Shown here one piece after another: positions 1 through 11,700 of a stretch of 64,000 bases of DNA. A program made the translations under genes and the position numbers. The stretch is from Bettongia penicillata ogilbyi (lineage: Eukaryota; Chordata; Mammalia; Diprotodontia; Potoroidae): contig JAJHZJ010000121.1 of assembly GCA_023548195.1 (NCBI GenBank), positions 6,290,058 to 6,354,057 on the forward strand, read 5' to 3'. Under the pieces are notes generated by a model that searched no databases, had not been told where the DNA came from, and was given only the letters and a program-made list of their open reading frames with translations. Every line of letters begins with the position of its first letter. The stretch's first letter is position 1.

Positions 1-439
1 CAGCCCTGAATCACCTCCATCAACTATCTTCTCTATTCATACTCCAGAATTTTTGAACACCCCTAGACCAAATTATGTCACCATGCTAACTGTATCTATG
101 ACAAATTCATGGCATATAAACTGAAAAGCTTCGTGGAAATGCATTTATTCTTCTTGGATTCACTCTATCCCATTTTTAGCTACTATTTTATAACCCTTCT
201 TTCTATCCTCCATACTCTGTTAGCAAATTTCCTTGGGTCCTATTGTATCTGGAAAGTCAAGCCCATCCTTCCCCAACTCCCTCATTTTTCCTAAATCTAT
301 TATCTTCAGGTATTTTCCTGTCTCAGAGGAATAGGTGAATTTTCTTTGCCAAACCCAACCACCCTATTTGTACTCTTGATCTGTCCTCTGCCACTAAAGT
401 TCCAGAGTCTTTGTTTATCTTTCACATTCTACTACTCTC
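1..439. other. AT-rich non-coding lead-in, no gene seen
   Basis: No convincing coding frame, RNA or recognisable repeat boundary is visible. The pyrimidine-rich + strand resembles the L2 copy that follows, so this may be a more decayed 5' continuation of it. Confidence 0.4.
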
Positions 440-1885
440 ATTTTCAATCTCTCCCAATTTTTTGACTCTTTCCCTAGGGCCTTTAAACAAATTCAGATCT
501 ACTCCATTCTAGAAAAATCTTCACTAAATCCACCTAATGCCCTCAGGCCATCATTCTATACCTTTCTTTCCTTTCTTTGTCAAGTTCATAGAAAGAATAA
601 TCTATATTCACTGAATAGTCATTTTCATCATTCACTCATTTCTTTGACTTTTTCAATTCAGCTTCTGACACCATTACTTGACTGACATTTTTCTCTCCAA
701 AGTTATGAATGATCTCAACTGCTAAGTCTATTTTTCGATTCATCTTCCTTTTCCTCCTGACACCAAAACTCATTTTCTTGATGTCTGTGCCACTGCTCCT
801 TCTCTGTTCTTTTTCTACCTGTCTGACCCTCAGTCACTAGCCTGCTGCCTTTGTATCTTCTTTGCTTTCTCTTTATATAGACATTCTACCTTGATGATCT
901 CATCTCCCATAGTTTAAAGAATCATGATCCACATTTACATTTCCAGCTCTAACTTCTCCCCTGCACTCCAAATTGGCAACACTACCTGCCTTCTGGATGT
1001 CTCTTCTTGAATGTCCCACAGGCATCTAAAATTTAACACGTCCAAAAATGTGACTTAACATCTTCTCCCCCACCCACCACCTCCAAATCTGTTTTTCCAT
1101 CAAACTTTCCCATTCTTTCCAATCACCTAGATTCATAACCTTGCATGTACATTGACCCTTCCTTTTTCCCTCAGTCCTCCCCTGCTCTCTCACCCCATCA
1201 GTTGCCAATTTTTGTGGAATCTACCTCTACAATATTTCTCACATCTGCTCCCTTCTTACCATACCCACTTCTATCATATAGCACAGGCTCCTGTCACTGT
1301 CCTAGACCACTATTTAATAGCATCCAAAATTATTCCACTCCTAGATTCTACCAACTCCCATCTGACTTACTGACTGCTGACAATTATCTGCCTAAGACAT
1401 AAATTTGACTCCATGATTCACCAATTCCCTCTCAGATCAATTACAAACACTGCAATCTGGGATTGAAGGGCCACCACAACCAGAATCCTTGTTATCATTT
1501 AAAGTTCAGCTCAAGAGCCACCTTCTAGACATAACCTTCACTGATCTCCCCAGTACATTGGAATAAATTACTATAAGTTTAGGGCTGAAAGGGAACTTAG
1601 AGGCTACTTAATTTATTCCCACATTTTACAGATGAAGAACTGAGCTCCAGGGAGGTAAGTGGTTTGACCAAAGTCAAAAATACGGTAAATGGCGGAGCCA
1701 TTGTTAGTAAGCTCTCTCTCCTTAATTTTGATTGAACTGTGGTTACATGTACATATGTGCGGTGGCCCCGCAAAAGAATGGAAACTCCTCGGGGGTAGGG
1801 GCCTCATCTTTGTACGTCCAGGGCCTTCCACAGAATTTGAATATAGAAGGTGCTTTAAAAATACTTGTTCAATTGAATCAATAAC
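440..1885 (+). mobile_element. L2 LINE, reverse-transcriptase end to 3' terminus, split by a SINE
   Basis: The + strand follows the L2 text from the RT region through the 3' UTR. The stretch near 990-1050 (CTTCTGGATGTCTCTTC, then a CATCTAAAATTTAACACGTCC-like phrase) is the L2 block encoding the end of ORF2. The phrase near 1505-1560 (GTTCAGCTCAAGAGCC) is the usual L2 3' UTR. The terminal block (ACTCCTCGGGGGTAGGGGCC, then a decayed CAATAAATG-like end) lies at about 1785-1885. A CORE-SINE at 1572-1712 interrupts it. All frames are broken, so it is not functional. Family naming is by recognition of the consensus. Confidence 0.75.
1572..1712 (-). mobile_element. MIR/THER-type CORE-SINE inserted in L2
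   Basis: Reads as antisense MIR: an AGGGCTGAAAGGGAACTTAG-type head, then the CATTTTACAGATGAAGAACTG core, then AAGTGGTTTGACCAAAGTCA. L2 sequence is found on both sides, so the SINE is younger than the L2. Confidence 0.65.
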
Positions 1886-2335
1886 AGAATTCAGCAGTCA
1901 TAGAACCCCAGTATTTTGGAGGGGTGACTGATCATTGTCTTCTTTTCTCATTGTTAAGATTAGAGTAAAATTCTTGTACTTCTTATTCTAAAATAAGATG
2001 AAGGTCAGTTATACAATAATCTTTCCCCAGTTATACAATAATGTCTTCCCCCACTGATTTCTCTGCCCCAAGCTAATATTCTTCTTAACCCTTCCAAATG
2101 CCTAAAGTTAAAATACTTTAACCTAACGTTTGACTTAGATCATTCTTTCTTTTCACTTCAGTGTGCCTTATCCATTCCTCTCCCTTCAGGCACCAACCTA
2201 CCAATTTGCCTTCCTATATATATTCCCAGTCAAAATGAGTTGGGGGGAAGGGGGAGCAGGATGAAGACAGACCAGTCAGAAGAAGATTCCTAGGTAGGAA
2301 TGATGGAATATTCCTTTTAGACAGTGTTCTACCTG
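1886..2335. other. Unassigned non-coding stretch
   Basis: Pyrimidine-rich at 2030-2220, with a G-rich patch near 2240-2260. No open frame with a recognisable product and no clear repeat family. Confidence 0.4.
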
Positions 2336-2481
2336 CCCCAAAATTGATGTTTAATTTTTTTCTTAAAAATATTTTTATTAAAATTTTATATCACAATATT
2401 TCTCCTGCTATACTCTGCCATATGCACCACTGGGACCATACATACACACTTCCCTCTTAATTATTTTTAAATGGTTTTATC

Positions 2482-2512
2482 TGATATATATACAATGTAT
2501 GACATATATATA

Positions 2513-2543
<31 letters not shown>
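2482..2543. repeat. (TA)n microsatellite
   Basis: Alternating TA with a few TG and CA steps; the purest run is at about 2519-2542. Confidence 0.9.
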
Positions 2544-3260
2544 GTTACCAAAATGAGTCAGGTGTGTTTCATCATCTGTTCTCTGAGACCAAGACTGGTC
2601 ATTATAATTAGTCAGAGTTTGTATTCATTTTAGTATTCTTTTCATTTATGTTATTGTATCTATCGTTTATACTGTTCACTTTATTTTGCTTAATTTGCTC
2701 TCCAAACCATTCCAACATGCAATTTATTAATCATGTACCATGCAGAAGACATTGTGCTCAATTCTCAGGACAAAAAGATACAATAATTCACACAAATCTC
2801 CCCATGATTTTGCGAATTCCCCACGGTTTTTATGAAATAATAATATCCCATTATATTCCTATATCACAATTTGTTCAATCATTCCCAACTTGACAAGCAT
2901 ACAAGTATTACTATGAACATTTTGCTGTTTGTGAAACCTATCCATCTTTGTTCTCAGGCTGTAATCTTAGTTTACTTAGTGACTTCTCTTATGTAATTCA
3001 TATGTAATTTTTTAGAATGTCTGGAGAAATCCAACACTCCACTAACCATCTAGCATCCCCCCCCGCAGAAACTCAGATGTTAACCAGTTCCATTTGGAGG
3101 GCATCTTTTTCAGTTTGTTGGGGGGAGGTGAGGCCTCATAGTCATTTTATTTTGCATTCTTCTTATTGATAATTTGGAACATTTTCTGTGTAGCTATGGA
3201 TAATTTTCAATTCTTGTTTTGAAAACTGTTCATCTTATTTGAGCACTATCTACTAGACTG

Positions 3261-3261
<1 letters not shown>

Positions 3262-3322
<61 letters not shown>

Positions 3323-3335
3323 TCACACACACACA
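3262..3335. repeat. (CT)n with short (CA)n tail
   Basis: Almost pure CT dinucleotides to about 3322, then TTTC and a short CA run. It sits inside the antisense L1 piece. Confidence 0.95.
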
Positions 3336-3809
3336 TATTTCAATTCCTTCTGTATCTTAGAAATAAGACTTTTATCCAAGATGTTGATAGAGTCTTTTTC
3401 CCATATAACAATTTCTCTTCTTATTTTTCTTAATGCAAAAACTTATCAATTGTAGATACTTGAAAAGACCTTTTTTTCTCCCTTTTTTGACCATCTTTAC
3501 CCTTTCTTTGATTAAGAATTTTCCCTTAAACAGATATGTGAGCAATATTTTCTTCCTTTTTCTTCCGATTTTCTTGTGTTAGATAATATTTATTGAAGGC
3601 CTACTTTGTATCTATAAAGTATTTATTGATATATACTAACCATCAGTGTATTCATAATTTAGCTAGTAAAATGAGAATAGAACACCTAATGTACCAGAGA
3701 AAAAAATAAGGATGAAACTGGGAGATGTAAAATACTGCTAGAAAAAATAACAGAACAAAATAGTCAAATCTTCCCCTTCTTAGAGGCAGAAAACACTTTA
3801 GGTTGGATT

Positions 3810-4390
3810 TCACACAGAATAACATTTTGATTGATGCAATAATGTTCCATAATGTTAATTTCCTACAATATTTTGCTCTTCCCCAGTTGAGGAGCACTTA
3901 CTTTATACCCCCAGTTCTTTTCTTCCACAAGACTGTGGACTGTGATGAATTTTTGGTATATATGGGACCTTTCTGTTTTTTATATCTCTAAGATATGTGC
4001 CTATCAGTAGGAGGTCTTTTTCAAAGGGTATGACTCTCTCCCAATAGAATTTACCTTTTATCCTAACTGCATTGATTTTGTTAGTGCAAAAGCTTTTCAA
4101 TTTCACGTCATGGAAAGTAGTTACTATTCCTTCTCTGATCTCCTCTGTCCTTTGGTTAGTTAAGAATTCTCACCCTAGGCATAGCTGTAAAAGATATCTC
4201 TATCCATATTCCTCTAATTTTTAAGGGATGTGACCTTTCATATTTAGGCTGAATATACATTTGGAATTAACTGAGGTATGTAGCATAAGAAGAAAGTCTT
4301 TTTGCCATGTCCTAGCTTAGTCTAATTTTCTTGTCAATATTCTCAGTGTCTGTTTCAGTGTCAATCCTAAATGATTTTAGAGTTGGCTGT
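3810..4390 (-). mobile_element. Antisense L1 fragment, ORF2 C-terminal part and 3' UTR piece
   Basis: The reverse strand of 3903-4106 translates to a fragment carrying KSFCTNKINA, which matches the L1 ORF2 C-terminal region seen in the sense L1 at 9.8 kb (KSFCTNKPNA). The flank at 3822-3905 resembles the L1 3' UTR, so part of the element between them is missing. No start, catalytic domain or intact frame remains. Confidence 0.65.
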
Positions 4391-4660
4391 GACATGGGCA
4401 TCCAGTAATAATAACTGCAGAATTCCAGGAATGAGCATAAGAAGTTACAGAGCTAAGGTTGAATCACTCAAACAAATATCTTTCTGATGAGGTTGTAAGG
4501 AAGGTCAGTGGCAAGCACCCACATTAGTCACAGAAAGGCAAAGTAATAACCCAGCTTTTGTAACAGCTTCTTCTTCTCTGTGTGGGGAAAGAACATTTTC
4601 TCCAAAATCAGCTGGAAGCACCCTTAGAGTCCAGTTTATATATCTTCCCGTAATACTTCG
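4391..4660. other. Unassigned non-coding stretch
   Basis: No gene or clear repeat seen. Confidence 0.35.
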
Positions 4661-4664
4661 AATT

Positions 4665-4835
4665 CTTCATATTTTGTAATTTTGCTTGATGAGATAACGT
4701 TCCATAATATTAATTTCTTACAATATATTACTTCCCAGTTGATGAGCACTTTACCTCTCATTTTACAGAAGATGAAACTGAGGCAGAGAAATGAAGAGAT
4801 TTACACATAGTCAAAGGACTAGAGAAGTAGGAGAG
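4665..4835 (-). mobile_element. Short L1-3'-like piece followed by antisense CORE-SINE
   Basis: 4672-4755 repeats, with changes, the 3822-3905 segment (GTTCCATAATATTAATTTC, then CCCAGTTGATGAGCACTTTA). It runs into an antisense MIR core (TTTTACAGAAGATGAAACTG, GAGGCAGAG). Confidence 0.5.
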
Positions 4836-4849
4836 CTAATGAAATGGTA

Positions 4850-5769
4850 ACTTTGAAAGCGTATTAAGTTGGGCTAATCAATTTTTAAAAAGAATTTTCC
4901 CCCTTTCTCTTTTCTATTGCATTTCAAGAAAGAGCTAAGGAGAGCATTTCCCTGGTCATTCAGAAATAGCAAAGGCACCTGAGACTGAACAGGGCTCCGG
5001 CCATTTAAACTGTCCAGTCTGTATAAAAGAACCGGCATCTCTGGGATATTTCCCAATTCAAATGAAGAACAAGACAGAACCTGGGCCCTGGAGAGAAGCT
5101 CATCTTTTCTCCAAAGACTGAGAAAAAGTTGTTTTATAGAGGGGTGTGCAAATTTGGGGAGGGAATGGGTTATAAAAAATATATTTTAACGGTGATTGCA
5201 TATGAAGGGTTTTCTGCAAAATAAGTCAGTAAATGTGGACTCCCATTTGCAGCATCCTTACTACAGGACTGAGACCCTGTGGATTTGGAGGGAATAAAAA
5301 AGGGATTTGAAAATGTGGAGACATTCATCAAAAACTTCCTGGCTTGAATTTCTCATTTTATTTTCCCACGTAGCTTCACTTTAAATTATCCCTCCCTCCC
5401 CCATCTCACACAAAATCTGATTTCACAGAAACAATTCACAGAGACTCTATGCTTTCTTCTCACTCCTTTGCACAAGGTTGAGCCTACAGTAGAAGAGCAT
5501 AGATCTTTAGGGATTTGCTATGAGTGTTGTCCTTCCTCTTTGCCTGACAGATTACCTGTCATTAACTTGATCATTTCAGTCTCAGCTGAAGGATGACTTT
5601 GCTGATCCAGATCCCAGCAAGAGAGGAATTGCTGTTTTCTTCTCGTAGCTTCTCCAAGTGACACTGGATAAATTACTGAGGACATTCTCTGAGAGCTATC
5701 CTCCCTCCTCATCTCACATCGCTCTTCCCCCACTACTTCATCCTTCATCCTTGGATGAAGAGAAAAGGA
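4850..5769. other. Repeat-poor non-coding stretch
   Basis: About 0.9 kb with no recognisable repeat and no convincing exon. The reverse-strand open frames at 4874-5056 and 5518-5748 are short and unlike any family I know. Confidence 0.4.
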
Positions 5770-6004
5770 GGTAGCACCATGACTGAAGCACTGGACCTGG
5801 AGTCAAGGTCTGAATTCAGCTTCAGACACTTGTCAGCTGTGGGACCCTGGGCAAGTTGCTTAATCTCTCTCTGCCTCAGTTTCCTCAACTTTGAATGGGG
5901 ATAATAATAACACAAGGATCCCAAGATTGTGAGGACCAAATGAGTTAATATTGTAATGTATTTTAAAAATCTTAAAGGGCTATGTAAATGCTATTATTAT
6001 TAAA
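5770..6004 (+). mobile_element. CORE-SINE (MIR/THER/MAR-like), near full length
   Basis: The tRNA-derived head (CACTGGACCTGGAGTCAAGG), middle (GTGGGACCCTGGGCAAGTTG, CCTCAGTTTCCTCAAC) and tail (AAGGGCTATGTAAATGCTAT) are in order on the + strand, and it ends in TATTATTA. Confidence 0.8.
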
Positions 6005-6127
6005 TGACTTGAAATGAAATGACTCCTCTCATAGCCAAACCCCACCTCCCTACATGCATCCTTGATGCCGTCCCCTCAAGACTTCAGCAGATCATCCCCC
6101 ACTATTAGTGTTAATGTTTTTCTGCCT

Positions 6128-6193
6128 TTGTCTCTGTGTCTCTCTATGTCTCTGTCACACACAGACACACACACACACATACACACACACACA
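6128..6193. repeat. (TCTG/TC) and (AC)n simple repeat
   Basis: TCTCTGTGTC-like units run into AC dinucleotides at about 6156-6192. Confidence 0.9.
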
Positions 6194-6299
6194 TCTTCAA
6201 TATTTCCCTTACCTACTAGCTCCTTCCCTGCTGCCTGCAAACATGCCAATGTCTCTCCTGTTCTAAAACAAAATAAAACAAACAAAAAAGTCACTTGAT

Positions 6300-7770
6300 C
6301 CTACCTTCTTGATATCTTTCCCTTTTGTAACTAAACTTCTAGGTTAGGCTGTCTACACCTCTAGATGAGACTGTCTACACCTAGGGCTTCCACTTTCTCC
6401 TTTTGTCTCTTCTAAATCTTTTTCCAATCAAGCTTTTTCTCATCATTCAACTGAGACTTCCCCCTGAAGCAAAATTACTAACAATTTCTAAATTGCTAAC
6501 TATAATAGCCACTTTTTCATCCTAATCCTTTTTTATCTCTCCCGTAGTATTTGACATCTGTCCTTGAATATTCTTTGTTTACAGTTTTCATAATTCTCTC
6601 TGATAGCTTTCTTCCTATCCAACTGTTCCTTTATGGTCTATTTTCTCCTTTTTAATCCATGTTATTACCACTAACCATGAGTATTCCTCAAGGTTCTGTC
6701 CTACCCCACACCTCTCTTTTAATTCTGGATTATTTTACTCAGTAATCTTATAAATTTCTCATGGGCTCAATTATAAATGTTATTTAAATTAGCCCAAGAC
6801 CTATATATCTTGACCTAAACTCTCAGCTGAACTGCAGTTTCATATTACCAACTGTCTCTTGAATGTTTCAGACTGAATGAATGTCCTGTAGGAATTTCAA
6901 ACTCATCATGTCCAAAACAGAATTTTTCTTCCCCCTCCCAAATCTTTCCCTCGTTCCAATTTCTTTAGTATTGTCTAGGGTACCACCATTTTCCCAGTGT
7001 TTCAGGGCTAAATCCTTGAAGACATCCATCTTATTCTCACTCAGCCCACATATCTAATCCACTGTCATATAGTGTTTGTACCTTCATATCTTTTATGTAT
7101 GTCTCCTCTCCACTCACACAACCACCACCCTAGTCCATTTGGGCCCTCATCGCCTCTCATCTGAACTACTACAATCCATTTCTAAATTGTTTTCATGTTT
7201 CAAGGCTCTCTCTACAGTAATCCATTTTCCACCCAGCTGGTGATTTTATTTTTCTAAAGCATACATCTAATCACACCACCCCATCCATGCCTAATGAGCT
7301 GGAGAGGCTTCCTATGTCCCCTAGGATCAAACAGACACCCTTCTTTGACTTTGAAAGCTTTCCAGAACTTAGCCTTTTTCTGGGTCTCCAACTTTCTTAC
7401 CCTTGATCCTCCTCTGGGCCCTCCATATTCCAACAAAAATTGTTCTTTTTGAAATTCTAGAACTTGATACTCCATCTTCTACCCCAGGCCTTAGTGTTGT
7501 ATGTCCCTCACACCTGGAATGCTCTACCACCCAGCTTTAGTTTCCCTGATTTTCTGCAAGACTCAGCTCAAATTCAACTTCCTAAAGAAGGCCTTTCCCA
7601 GTCCCTCCAGATGCTAATTTCTTACACCCTCAGAGTCCCTTCCGTCTACTCTGTATATGGGGTTTTTTTTATCTAGTTGGTCATGCACATGTTTTCTCTC
7701 CTATCACAACGTAGAATTTAGAGGGCAGGGACTGTGTTTAGACTTCTCTTCAGAACTTAGTATAGTGCAC
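6300..7770 (+). mobile_element. L2 LINE, RT region to 3' end
   Basis: Long, colinear L2-like text. The RT region lies near 6400-6800; the block corresponding to CTCATCATGTCCAAAACAGA is at about 6901-6920; the 3' UTR phrase GACTCAGCTCAAATTCAACT is near 7560. The GAGGGCAGGGACTGTGTTTA tail is near 7722-7741, with AGTGCACAGCACTAG close to the end. Stops in every frame make it a fossil. Confidence 0.8.
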
Positions 7771-7940
7771 AGCACTAGAACAAAAGACAATTACGGCTTT
7801 GGGAGCAAGGGTTGGCTATTCAGTGAGAAGGTTACGTGAAGAAATGTGGGAACTAGTCTCTTCCCTTAAGAGGTTTCAAATTTGAAGAATAATCTGAAAT
7901 CTTGGCAAAGTGTTTTGGGAACTCAGATTATTACAGAAAA

Positions 7941-8182
7941 TGCTCAAGGCCATTGTGCTGAACCTGAAATCAGTTTAAACCTGAGTTCTAATTCTGCCTC
8001 TGATATTTGTTAGCCATATTGCCCTGGGTAATCCTTTTTACCTCTGTTCAATTCTGTTTCCTCAACTGCAAAATGAGGATAGTAATAGAATCTACCTCCC
8101 AAAACTGTTATTAGGATAAAATAAGATAAAATTTAAACTGTTTTAAAACATTATATAAAAGGTAACTATTACAATTATTATC
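7941..8182 (+). mobile_element. CORE-SINE (MIR/THER/MAR-like)
   Basis: Head ATTGTGCTGAACCTGAAATC, middle GCCCTGGGTAATCC and CTCAACTGCAAAATGAGGAT, tail with ATTATATAAAAGGTAACTAT. Same layout as the copy at 5.8 kb. Confidence 0.75.
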
Positions 8183-8229
8183 ATGAAAGATACTATACAT
8201 GAAGTGCACACATATGTTAAAACACAATA

Positions 8230-8395
8230 TGAGGCCTAGATCATCCCAATAACCTTCTTTAATTTTGTTTTCTGGTCCTTCTCCAAATGTTCCTCTACAA
8301 TCCTGTCCTAAAATACAAGTCTGACTATGTGCCTGCTCTGCTTAAAAAGCTCACATGGCTCAATATTACTTCAAGGATTAGAGCTAGAGGAGACT
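8230..8395 (+). mobile_element. L2 internal fragment
   Basis: Contains L2-like AAGTCTGACTATGTGCCTGC and TCAATATTACTTCAAGGATT, the block that usually precedes the L2 3' UTR. Both ends are truncated. Confidence 0.6.
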
Positions 8396-8505
8396 TAAGA
8401 CTTGATCATATAATCCAGTATTTTCATTTTATATAGAAAGAAATTAACGAAAATGAGGAAAAGTAAAGTGACTTTCTTAAATTCACATGGGCAGTAATAA
8501 CAGCT
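8385..8505 (-). mobile_element. Degenerate antisense CORE-SINE
   Basis: TTAGAGCTAGAGGAGACTTA then TTTTCATTTTATATAGAAAG and AAAGTGACTTTCTTAAATTC keep the order of an antisense MIR copy, but with heavy decay. Confidence 0.45.
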
Positions 8506-8537
8506 AATAAGAGGTAACATTTATTTAGTGGTTAACA

Positions 8538-8549
8538 TGTGTATATGTA

Positions 8550-8587
<38 letters not shown>

Positions 8588-8620
8588 CACAATATACATA
8601 TGTGTGTGTGTGTGTGTGTA
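8538..8620. repeat. (TA/CA)n-(TG)n compound microsatellite
   Basis: TATGTATACATACATATA grades into pure TA, then an ACACAATATACATA bridge, then TG dinucleotides to 8619. Confidence 0.9.
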
Positions 8621-8761
8621 GGTTTGAGTAGTAACTTCAAGAGCACTCACTTGACCACATGAAATTCCCTTTGTGTAGGCTTCTTTTGGAACCAGTTATT
8701 TAAGCCAGATAAGAAAATCAATTCAATAAGATTAGTTGTTCAGCTCCACCAACACCCACAA

Positions 8762-8789
8762 GCTACTCAAGCAAGTTGGCTTGAGTAGC
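8762..8789. repeat. Perfect 11-bp inverted repeat, 6-nt loop
   Basis: Arms GCTACTCAAGC (8762-8772) and GCTTGAGTAGC (8779-8789) are exact reverse complements around AAGTTG. No T-run follows, and it lies in non-coding DNA just before the L1. Confidence 0.9.
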
Positions 8790-8942
8790 ACCTGAAACAC
8801 CTAATTAATCTGGCCAACTACAGTTAACATACATTTTGGGTGACCAGTTCTACTTGGGAAAGTTTTAGCAGAAGAGATTCTAATACCTAATGACTTCCAA
8901 TGTAGAATTTGGAATTTCATTCCCACAGAAATAAATTCAATA

Positions 8943-10920
8943 TTGGCAAAGTTGCAGGTTACAAAATGCAGATAAATAATCTGCATTTCTATATATTGCT
9001 AACGAAGTCCAATAGCAAGAGATAGAAAGAGAAATTCTGTTTAAAACTACGGTAGACACCCTAAAATATTTGGGAGTCTACCTGCCAAAATAAGCCCAGG
9101 GACTATATGAACACAATTACAAAACACTTTTTGCACAAATAAATCAGATCTAAGTAAGTGGAAAAACATAAGTCGCTCATGGATAGGCCAAGCTAATATA
9201 ATAAAAATGACAATTTTACCTAAATTAATATACTTATTCAGTGTCATACCAATCAAACTATCAGATAATTATTTTCTAGAGTTAGAAAAAGTAGTATCAA
9301 AATTCATATGGAAGAATAAAAAGTCCAGAATATCAAGAGAACTAATGAAAAGAAATGGTAGGGAAGGTTGCCCAGCTCTACCAGATCTCAAATTGTATCA
9401 TAAAGCAGCAATGATCAAAAACTACTGGGTACTGGCTGAGAAACAGAGGGGTAGACCAGTGGAATAGGTTAGGTACTCAAGACCTAGTGAATATAGCAAT
9501 CTACTGTTTGATAACCCAAGGACCTCAGCTTCTGGGATAAGAACTTACTGTCTGACAAAAATTGCTGTGAAAACTGGATACAAGTATGGTGGAAACTGGA
9601 CATAGACCAAAGCCTGACACCATACACAAGAATAAAGTCCAAATGAATATATGATCTAGGTATAAAGAGTGGTACTATAAACAAATTAGGGAAGCAAGGA
9701 ATAGTGTATTTGTCAGATTTGTGGAGCATGGAGGAATTTATGACCAATAAGAGATAGAGAACATTATAAAGTGCAAAATGGATAATTTTCATTACATTAA
9801 ATTTTGAAAAGTTTTTGCACAAACAAACCCAATGCAACCAAGATTAGGAGGGGAAGAATTTTTGCAACTAGAGTCTGTGATAAAGACCTCATTTCTAAAA
9901 TATATAGAGAACTGAGTCAAATGCACAAGAATACAAGTCATTCTCCAGTTGATAAATGGTCAAAGGATATGAACAGGCAGTTTTCAGAGGAAGAAATTAA
10001 AGCTATCTATAGTTACATGAAAAAATGCTCTAAATCACTATTGATTAGAGAGATGCAAATCAAAACAATTCTGAGGTACCACATCACACCTATGGTTAAC
10101 ATGACAAAACAGGAAGATGATAAATCTTGGAGAAGATATGGGAGAGGTGGAAGAGTAATTCATTGTTGGTGGAGCTGTGAGCTGATCCAACCATTCTGGA
10201 GAGCAATTTGGAACTATGCCCTAAGGGCTACAAAAATGTGTATACCCTTTGACCTAGCAATAACACTTCTGAGACTCTATCCCAAAGAGATCATAGAAAT
10301 GGGAAAGGGTCCCACATGTACAAAATATTTATAGCAGCTCTCTTTGTGGTGGGCAAAAACTGGAAATCGAGGGGATGCCTATCAGTTGGGGAATGACTGA
10401 ACAAGTTGTGGTATATGAGTGTAATGGAATACTAATATGCTATGAGAAATTATGAATGGGAAGACTTCAGAGAAGCCTGGAAAGACTTATATGAACTTAG
10501 GCTGAGTGAAAGGAGTAGAACCAGGAGAACTTTGTACACAGCAACAACCACAATGTTTGAGAAATTTTTCTGGTAGACTTCATTGAAATGCACAAACTTC
10601 AAAAATTTCCAATGGACTCATGAGGCAAAACATCTTCCACATCCAGAGAAAGAATTGTGAAGTTGGATTGCACACAGAAACAGAACATTTTCTTTTGCAT
10701 TATGTTTTATTTTATGAATTCTCTCATTCATTTTAATTCTTCTATGAAATGTGTACTTAATAAGAAAGTATTTGTAGAACCTACATAAGATTGTATGCTG
10801 TCTCAGGGAGAAAGTGGGGGGGGGCAGTAATGAGGGAGAGGAAGGGGAAAAATATCTAAGATATATGGAAGTGATTGTTGAACACTGAAAACAAATAAAA
10901 TAATTTAATTTAAAAAAAGA
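8943..10920 (+). mobile_element. L1 LINE, 5'-truncated, ORF2 C-terminal third and 3' UTR
   Basis: Sense L1. The left end falls inside ORF2 and the element continues to an A-rich tail at 10899-10919. The segments 9207-9467 (KLIYLFSVIPIKLSDNYF) and 9804-10334 (KSFCTNKPNA, MNRQFSEEEIKAIYSYMKKC, ELIQPFWRAIWNYA) are recognisable C-terminal L1 ORF2 text, separated by stops and frame changes. The 3' UTR includes GGATGCCTATCAGTTGGGGA, AGGAGTAGAACCAGGAGAAC and AGATATATGGAAGTGATTG before the tail. There is a G-rich patch at 10815-10855, typical of L1 3' UTRs. The endonuclease and RT domains are absent, so it cannot retrotranspose. Target duplications were not identified. Confidence 0.9.
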
Positions 10921-11540
10921 TACCATTACAAAAGCACATAATAATGGTGCGCACTGTTTGCCATAGGGGCAACACTATTCATCCAGAGCACAAGAACTTT
11001 CTCCTTAAAAGAAGGAGAATTTATTTCCTCATCTTCTGGGGGGACAACATTGATTGCTTTAATTATAGATTTGTAGTTGGTATGATAGTCTACCTTTGAC
11101 CTACGCAAGGTGACTTAGTTTTTCCCTTAAAGGTATCGAAATTATCCTCTACACTTGATAGGTACAGAGGATTACAGACCCAGACTCTTGATAGCACTTT
11201 CTGGTTGTCTAAGTTCCCAGAGCTCTGACATAATTGGTGAAAAGCAATAAACATTTCAGGCAAGGGGGCTAAATTTCCAATGAATCGATTCATGGTTTTC
11301 TCATATTTCTTTCTACAATATCCTTGAATACTTCTATTCTGTTATAACTAAATAAATCTCCTTTTGGTAACTATTGAAAGAAGAAAAAGAAAAAAATTCA
11401 ATAGTATAAGATGAAAACTATAGGTCAGGAAAAATATGTGTAGCCCTATAGCACTTTGAGATCAACAGTACAACAGAAGAGCTTACTCTAGCACTCGGCC
11501 AGATTCCAGGATCTTCCTTCTGTCAGCTACCCTCCTTTCT
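10921..11540. other. Unassigned non-coding stretch
   Basis: No gene seen. A short inverted pair (TTTCTCCTTA and AAGGAGAA) around 11000 is too small to interpret. Confidence 0.35.
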
Positions 11541-11544
11541 CTGA

Positions 11545-11700
11545 CCTTCAACAATTCAATCCAGTTAAATAAACATCTTTTGAGGAGAGTCTATTATCTG
11601 TAACAGGTTATGTTAAACACTGAGAATGCAATAATAGATATGACCTATACCCTGCTCTCAAGAAAATTCAGCTTAATAAAACAGAAGGGAACAATTTTTA
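11545..11700 (-). mobile_element. Antisense L2 3' end
   Basis: Reads as the reverse of the L2 terminus: AATAAACATCTTTTGAGGAG, TTAAACACTGAGAATGCAAT, then TACCCTGCTCTCAAGAAAAT. Divergent. Confidence 0.5.

Larger units (their letters stand above)
2340..3560 (-). mobile_element. Antisense L1 3' region, fragmentary
   Basis: Pieces of the marsupial L1 3' UTR and ORF2 end are read in reverse. The T-rich left end at 2350-2395 would be the copied poly(A) end. The text at 2845-2890 (CACAATTTGTTCAATCATTC) and at 3150-3240 (CATTCTTCTTATTGATAATT, GAAAACTGTTCATC) is the reverse of the usual L1 3' region. A short foreign piece near 2700-2795 resembles an antisense L2 tail. A TA repeat and a CT repeat have expanded inside. 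Confidence 0.6.

Noticed and set aside
3262..3335. CRISPR-like or regular repeat arrays
   Set aside because: All regular arrays in the window are simple microsatellites without spacers. The genome is eukaryotic.
5518..5939. Two adjacent - strand open frames
   Set aside because: The right one runs through a SINE and the left one lacks any motif. No splice signals link them.
9804..10334. 176-codon open frame
   Set aside because: Not a host gene: it is the C-terminal L1 ORF2 remnant, and it overlaps the L1 3' region text.
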